Shown: in pieces, positions 60,701 to 64,000 of the stretch | Layout: every line of letters starts with the position of its first letter | Position numbering within the stretch: the first letter of the stretch is position 1 | Notes under the pieces: model-generated | Database searches by the model: none | What the model saw: the letters and a program-made list of their open reading frames with translations, nothing else | Told to the model about the DNA's origin: nothing | Position numbers and translations under genes: made by a program | DNA from: Rhea pennata | Lineage: Eukaryota; Chordata; Aves; Rheiformes; Rheidae | Reading direction: 5' to 3' | Assembly (NCBI RefSeq): GCF_028389875.1 | Contig: NC_084702.1 | Span: 63,280,553 to 63,344,552, forward strand | DNA: 64,000 nt

Positions 60701-63700
60701 TGCCTGGTTTCCGAGGATGTATTAATGATGTGACATTTAATCAGCTACACATTATGATGTCCTTGAGACCTTCTCCTGGCTTTAAAAATGTCCGTGAAGT
60801 TTCAGTGGGATGCAGTGATGAGTTCTTTGCAGGCGAAGATGAACCCATCAGTTTCTTCAGTTCTAGATCTTATATTTCTTTCCCATTGTGGAGCATTGAT
60901 AAAGAGGGAGTCTTGGAGTATACACTACAAACTTCAGCTCCACGTGGCCTACTGCTTTACCATCCCGGACAAGCAGGAGATTTCATTGCAATGGAAATAG
61001 AAGATGGATTAATTAAGACCTCTATTGGAAACCATAGAAGTAGAACACAACTTTGCTCACAAAAGTCAGTCAATGATAGTCATTGGCACTACATTGAGCT
61101 GAAATTCACTGCAGAATATGTGCAGCTGACGCTGGATGAAGAAACTATGAAAACATCATTGCCTTCCCATGGCAAGCTGCCACTTCTGAAGGGGCCTCTC
61201 TTTGTAGGTGGTGTAGATGACAGCACACGATCAGAAGTGGTTAAGTTAGAACTAACCTCAGTGTCTGGGAAGTATGCCAGAGGAGGGTCCTTCAAAGGTT
61301 GCTTAAGAGACCTGAAAGCCAATTCAGAAAAGAAATCGTTGAAGAATGTTCTGGTTACAAAGGACATTTCAGCTGGATGTGAAATGGAGAACCCTTTTAA
61401 TACAAATCCTTCTTTAAGGACAGCTGTAAGGAGTCCTACTGTGAAAGCAGCTCCAACATCTGTCATCTCCTCTGAAAGCTCCCTCTCCCTGGACAAGGAA
61501 GATAAAAGTCACCTTTTAGTTCTAAATAACTTGACTGTGCTGGAGGGTGGACAAGCTTCACTTGAATCTAAACATATTAAAGTCAGCTTAGACTTTCAGA
61601 AATTAGGGATTCATCAGTCACAAATTCTTTTTGAAATAAAGGAACCACCAAGTCATGGGGACTTGAAATTGGGTGTTGAACCAGTCCGGGAGGCGAATAT
61701 GTTTACCATGCAGGACCTATGGCAAGGAAAGATTCTTTATATCCATGATGGCTCTGAGAACACTTATGATTATTTTACTTTCTCCATTTCTACCAGCAGT
61801 AAAAAGGTTGTGCCTTCTTATTTGCAAGGAAATGAGCAGCATGTGTTTAGCATTACTGTCACTCCAGTAAATGATGCTCCTGAGATCATACTTCCTGAGG
61901 GAAACTTACTTCTTCTGCTGGAGAATTCAAAGAAGCGTTTGACTGGTGATCTAATAAAAGTTTTAGATAAGGACACAGATTCTGTGAATCTCAGTCTTTC
62001 AGTGCTTGGAAATCTGAATGCGGGTGCAGGATTTTTAGAACATTTGGAGCACCCTGGAAAAGCTATTACTACTTTTTCTAATGAGGACTTAAGAAAAGGC
62101 AATGTTTTCTTTGTCCACACAGGTATCAAGAATTCAAGGATTGCTCTGAGGGCAAGCGATGGTGAGAAAGTGAGCAATACTGCTGTATTACGTGTCATGG
62201 CAGTTCCTTTGGATTACAAAGTTGTCAACAACTCCGGAATAAAACTACTGCAAGGTGTTACAGCTCTGATCACACCTAGGCATTTGACAGTTGAAACAAA
62301 TGCCATCTTACAAGAGCTGGAGATACGGTATGAGATCACAGAGACACCCCGGTTTGGGCAGGTCCAAAGGCAGCATTCAAGAGGGAAATGGAAGCAAGTC
62401 AGCTCTTTTTCTCAACGCTCTGTTCAGCGCAGCCGTGTGAGATACTGTAGCACTTTTAGAGAAATTCAGCTGGAAAATGTTACTGAAGAATTTAAATTCA
62501 AGGTTAGCATAGGAAGCAAAATCAGTGAAGAGTATGTGTTTCCAATCGAAGTGAAATGGTTAAGGTACAGTTTATTGAAACATACTCCTCTAGAAATTGA
62601 AAAATCAAAAAAGAAATACTTAAATACAGATAATCTTTATGCTGTGCTTGTGGATCTAGAAATACCTGAAGATGAGCTTCATTTTAAATTGCTGTCCCTA
62701 CCAAAGAAAGGACAAATACTACTTAATGACCAGCCTTTAAAAAAAGATTTAGCCTTTAGCCAGAAAGACATTACTGATCAAAAAGTGGCATATGAATTAA
62801 TCGGTAGGCATCATGAAGACACTCAGGATATATTTAGATTCATCATTTCTACAAAATATCTAGAATCAAATTTCTATGAATTCAAAGTCAACATCAAATC
62901 AGATTTCGAAAGCATTATTTTGACTAACAGTGGCTTGACTGTTATTGAAGGTGAAGGAGAAGTCATAACAAGCACAAAATTGTTTGTACAAACACTGGAT
63001 AATAAAACTTTCCAATACAAAGTTATAAAGTTTCCTAAGCATGGGAAATTAAAACTCATTAATTTTTCAGGTTCATTTGAGATTAGCGATAATCTCACCA
63101 CTTTCACTAACAAAGATATCATTGATAAGCGCCTTATGTATGTGCATGACGACTCTGAGACGGTGTTCGATGAATTTCTTGTAAGAGCTTCCAGTGAAGA
63201 ATCAGGAGAGTGGATGAACTCTGATCCAAAAGTAGGAGCTTTGTCAGTAGAAATTAGCTTCAATATTTCTGTCCAGCTGAAGAATGATGAGAAACCAGTA
63301 CGTGTAGTTGATAAGGTATTTGACATAGTGAAAAATGGGCAGCGATTATTAACTTTGGCAGATCTCTGCTATCATGATCCTGATTCTGATTTTGATGATG
63401 GACAGTTGTTGTATACTAGACGTGGTATTTCCAATGGAGATGTAGTGCTAACAAATGATACCTTTCACAAACTCTATCAATTCAAACAGGAGGACCTGGA
63501 ACAAAAGCAAGTCCTGTTTATACACCGTGGTGCCGATTTTGGGCGTTTTGTGCTCTTTGTGACAGATGGCAAGCACTATACATCTTCACTTCTAGAAGTT
63601 AGTGCTGCAGATCCCTATGTTAGGCTGGCAAATAATACTGGCTTGTTGGTTCAAAAAGGAAAAGAGGAAACTATTACAACTGCTAACCTAAGTATTGTTA

Positions 63701-64000
63701 CAAACCAAGACATTAGAAGTGATAATGAGATTACATATGAGATATTCTCTTTCCCAAAATATGGAAGAATATATGTAAATGACCTATTGATGGATTCCTT
63801 TACTCAACTTGACCTGATAGAGGGATTTGTGACCTATAGGCATGATGACAGCAACAACCTTGCTGACACATTTAACTTCACAGTCCATGCTAAAGATGTC
63901 CATCTGGATGCTGAAGTGCATGTTCGCATATATTTGGAAAGTCATCACTGGCCACCAAGGATTGTTAACAATAACAGTCTCTTAGTTGAAGAAGGAAAAT
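48712..64000 (+). CDS. Chondroitin sulfate proteoglycan 4-like (NG2 family), partial, runs off the window
   Basis: Exons 48712-48784, 59689-59852 and 60460-64000 join in one frame for 1,259 residues, still open at the end. Residues 1-24 are a leucine-rich signal peptide. Two laminin-G domains follow (about 27-197 and 205-386), each with paired cysteines: FRGC at 166 with VGC at 197, and FKGC at 360 with AGC at 386. From about residue 431 there are successive CSPG repeats of about 100-120 residues, with typical [27 protein letters not shown] and YRHDDS motifs. About seven are complete and an eighth begins at the window end. Two N-terminal LamG domains plus CSPG repeats define CSPG4/NG2; FRAS/FREM proteins have the repeats without this N-terminus. 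NG2 is a single-pass membrane proteoglycan with 15 repeats and about 2,300 residues, so roughly half is here. Position beside ESM1, not the usual CSPG4 locus, suggests a paralogue, perhaps the one named CSPG4B in some annotations; I could not check this. Confidence 0.9.
48811..48845 (+). repeat. (GCCGG)n short tandem repeat
   Basis: Six to seven GCCGG units, one with a T substitution, start 27 bp after the exon 1 donor. A GC-rich microsatellite of this kind is likely to be hard to sequence and variable in length. Confidence 0.85.
51573..51587 (+). repeat. Poly-A homopolymer (15 A)
   Basis: A run of 15 A in the CSPG4-like intron 1. It is not next to a recognisable retroposed gene. Confidence 0.9.
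52321..53268 (+). mobile_element. CR1 LINE, 5'-truncated, sense to the host gene
   Basis: The copy begins within the reverse-transcriptase domain ([12 protein letters not shown]) and keeps an uninterrupted frame to 53187 through [11 protein letters not shown], which contains the FADD catalytic box. It continues via [28 protein letters not shown] and [16 protein letters not shown] to a stop after [18 protein letters not shown] 3'UTR of about 80 bp carries GATCTCCAGAGGTCCCTTCC and ends in two ATTCTATG-type units at 53251-53268. The 5' truncation and lack of a poly-A tail are normal for CR1. The intact frame suggests a relatively recent insertion, but the copy lacks the endonuclease and most of the RT and cannot move by itself. 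Confidence 0.97.
52363..53187 (+). pseudogene. CR1 ORF2 C-terminal fragment (reverse transcriptase)
   Basis: 274 codons without a stop, covering the palm motif FADD and the thumb/C-terminal part of CR1 ORF2. The upstream endonuclease and RT fingers are absent, so this is a remnant of the element's gene and not a host gene. Its first ATG has no functional meaning; homology extends 5' to 52321. Confidence 0.9.
56171..56178 (+). repeat. Short C homopolymer (8 C)
   Basis: A CCCCTCCCCCCCC-type run in the intron; a shorter C run occurs near 56935. Low-complexity only. Confidence 0.7.
57020..57042 (+). repeat. Poly-T homopolymer (23 T)
   Basis: An uninterrupted run of 23 T in CSPG4-like intron 1. 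No retroelement body is evident on either side. Confidence 0.95.
57500..59250 (+). mobile_element. Ancient, near-continuous CR1/L3-type ORF2 relic
   Basis: Many frame breaks remain, but landmarks occur in the correct order. CATCTAGCTGAAGG near 57724 fits the linker before RT. GACAAGCTAAATGAATG near 57862 matches the 'KLNEFF' area. GCCTGGAGGGTGACAAATG near 58140 fits 'WR.ANV'. A 'VYLDF.KAFDTVSH'-like stretch lies at 58370-58417. KFAD (FADD decayed) lies at 58620. The LGLFSLEKR motif at 59075-59101 is still readable and is shared with the young CR1 copy. The copy is inactive. The boundaries are approximate, since the match fades on both sides. Confidence 0.7.
59241..59279 (+). repeat. 20-bp tandem duplication (two copies)
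   Basis: ATTTCAGAGAGAAAACTT occurs twice with a 20-bp period, separated by TT. A simple local duplication at the end of the ancient LINE relic. Confidence 0.95.
59554..59568. repeat. (AT)n microsatellite with a CT leader
   Basis: A CTCTCTCTC run is followed by about seven AT units. Short simple repeat 120 bp upstream of CSPG4-like exon 2. Confidence 0.9.
59689..59852 (+). CDS. CSPG4-like coding exon 2 (first part of LamG 1)
   Basis: A strong acceptor (CCTTTTTTCATTTCAG) precedes 164 bp encoding [12 protein letters not shown], then [18 protein letters not shown] and IELCSGYLQ, the start of a laminin-G fold as in NG2. The donor ACAG|GTATAT ends on a codon boundary (phase 0). The frame continues past the donor only to 59969. 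Confidence 0.92.
59853..60459 (+). other. CSPG4-like intron 2 (607 bp)
   Basis: AT-rich short intron with GT-AG ends, from GTATAT to CTCTTACAG. No other feature seen. Confidence 0.9.
60460..64000 (+). CDS. CSPG4-like giant exon 3, open at window end
   Basis: After TGTCTCTTACAG, at least 3,541 bp read as one frame without a stop (residues 80-1259), starting [10 protein letters not shown]. The exon completes LamG 1, encodes LamG 2 and a Ser/Thr-rich linker (about 387-430), and then CSPG repeats. A single very large third exon is also a hallmark of the NG2 gene, as far as I recall. Codon use is AT-rich, in contrast to the GC-rich exon 1. N-glycosylation sequons are frequent (for example NNLT and ENVT). 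The longest competing antisense frames (up to 150 codons) are shadows. Its end and the transmembrane part lie beyond the window. Confidence 0.95.
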   Translation, partial: MRINFGVGEQVLHSQQSSQLNDLAWHLVELHHEHDNVTLVIDKYDRTSAKMPGTLHELNIDHGFYIGGVSKLDVPYLDGALPGFRGCINDVTFNQLHIMMSLRPSPGFKNVREVSVGCSDEFFAGEDEPISFFSSRSYISFPLWSIDKEGVLEYTLQTSAPRGLLLYHPGQAGDFIAMEIEDGLIKTSIGNHRSRTQLCSQKSVNDSHWHYIELKFTAEYVQLTLDEETMKTSLPSHGKLPLLKGPLFVGGVDDSTRSEVVKLELTSVSGKYARGGSFKGCLRDLKANSEKKSLKNVLVTKDISAGCEMENPFNTNPSLRTAVRSPTVKAAPTSVISSESSLSLDKEDKSHLLVLNNLTVLEGGQASLESKHIKVSLDFQKLGIHQSQILFEIKEPPSHGDLKLGVEPVREANMFTMQDLWQGKILYIHDGSENTYDYFTFSISTSSKKVVPSYLQGNEQHVFSITVTPVNDAPEIILPEGNLLLLLENSKKRLTGDLIKVLDKDTDSVNLSLSVLGNLNAGAGFLEHLEHPGKAITTFSNEDLRKGNVFFVHTGIKNSRIALRASDGEKVSNTAVLRVMAVPLDYKVVNNSGIKLLQGVTALITPRHLTVETNAILQELEIRYEITETPRFGQVQRQHSRGKWKQVSSFSQRSVQRSRVRYCSTFREIQLENVTEEFKFKVSIGSKISEEYVFPIEVKWLRYSLLKHTPLEIEKSKKKYLNTDNLYAVLVDLEIPEDELHFKLLSLPKKGQILLNDQPLKKDLAFSQKDITDQKVAYELIGRHHEDTQDIFRFIISTKYLESNFYEFKVNIKSDFESIILTNSGLTVIEGEGEVITSTKLFVQTLDNKTFQYKVIKFPKHGKLKLINFSGSFEISDNLTTFTNKDIIDKRLMYVHDDSETVFDEFLVRASSEESGEWMNSDPKVGALSVEISFNISVQLKNDEKPVRVVDKVFDIVKNGQRLLTLADLCYHDPDSDFDDGQLLYTRRGISNGDVVLTNDTFHKLYQFKQEDLEQKQVLFIHRGADFGRFVLFVTDGKHYTSSLLEVSAADPYVRLANNTGLLVQKGKEETITTANLSIVTNQDIRSDNEITYEIFSFPKYGRIYVNDLLMDSFTQLDLIEGFVTYRHDDSNNLADTFNFTVHAKDVHLDAEVHVRIYLESHHWPPRIVNNNSLLVEEGK

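Noticed and set aside
62874-63326. 150-codon antisense frame inside the giant exon
   Set aside because: Shadow of the CSPG4-like coding frame; Ser/Thr-rich translation without motifs.

Overview
This is vertebrate nuclear DNA, most likely from a bird. Three things point there: a 5'-truncated CR1 LINE of avian type with the ATTCTATG-type tail, a low density of other transposons, and spliced genes whose proteins are clearly endocan (ESM1) and a CSPG4/NG2-family proteoglycan. In birds I expect ESM1 on the Z chromosome; that is knowledge, not something the window proves.

Layout. Positions 1 to about 11.69 kb are non-coding and precede ESM1. ESM1 lies on the + strand with a TATA box at 11695, coding exons at 11831-12131, 15414-15569 and 17654-17754, and a probable 3'UTR to about 19.68 kb. 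Intron 1 contains an isolated GC/CpG-rich block (about 12.47-12.87 kb). From about 19.7 to 48.0 kb is a 28 kb stretch with no gene I can support. It holds microsatellites, degraded MIR-like and CR1/L3-like relics, and an inverted duplication with ~140-bp arms (40755-40894 and 41789-41927, about 90% identical by eye). A strong CpG island at about 48.03-49.3 kb marks the promoter of the second gene. This is a + strand CSPG4-like proteoglycan: signal-peptide exon 48712-48784, a 10.9 kb intron, exon 59689-59852, then one giant exon from 60460 that is still open at the window end. Its large intron carries a fairly young CR1 copy (52321-53268) and a long, very decayed CR1/L3-type ORF2 relic (about 57.5-59.25 kb), both in the sense orientation.

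Function. Both genes encode secreted or pericellular glycosaminoglycan-bearing proteins. ESM1 is a small dermatan-sulfate proteoglycan of activated endothelium. The CSPG4-like product has two laminin-G domains followed by CSPG repeats, as in NG2/MCSP of pericytes and progenitor cells. The sequence gives no evidence of co-regulation. No bacterial-type system, CRISPR array, tRNA or rRNA was seen. Most small open frames here are chance ORFs in AT-rich DNA or GC-rich islands.
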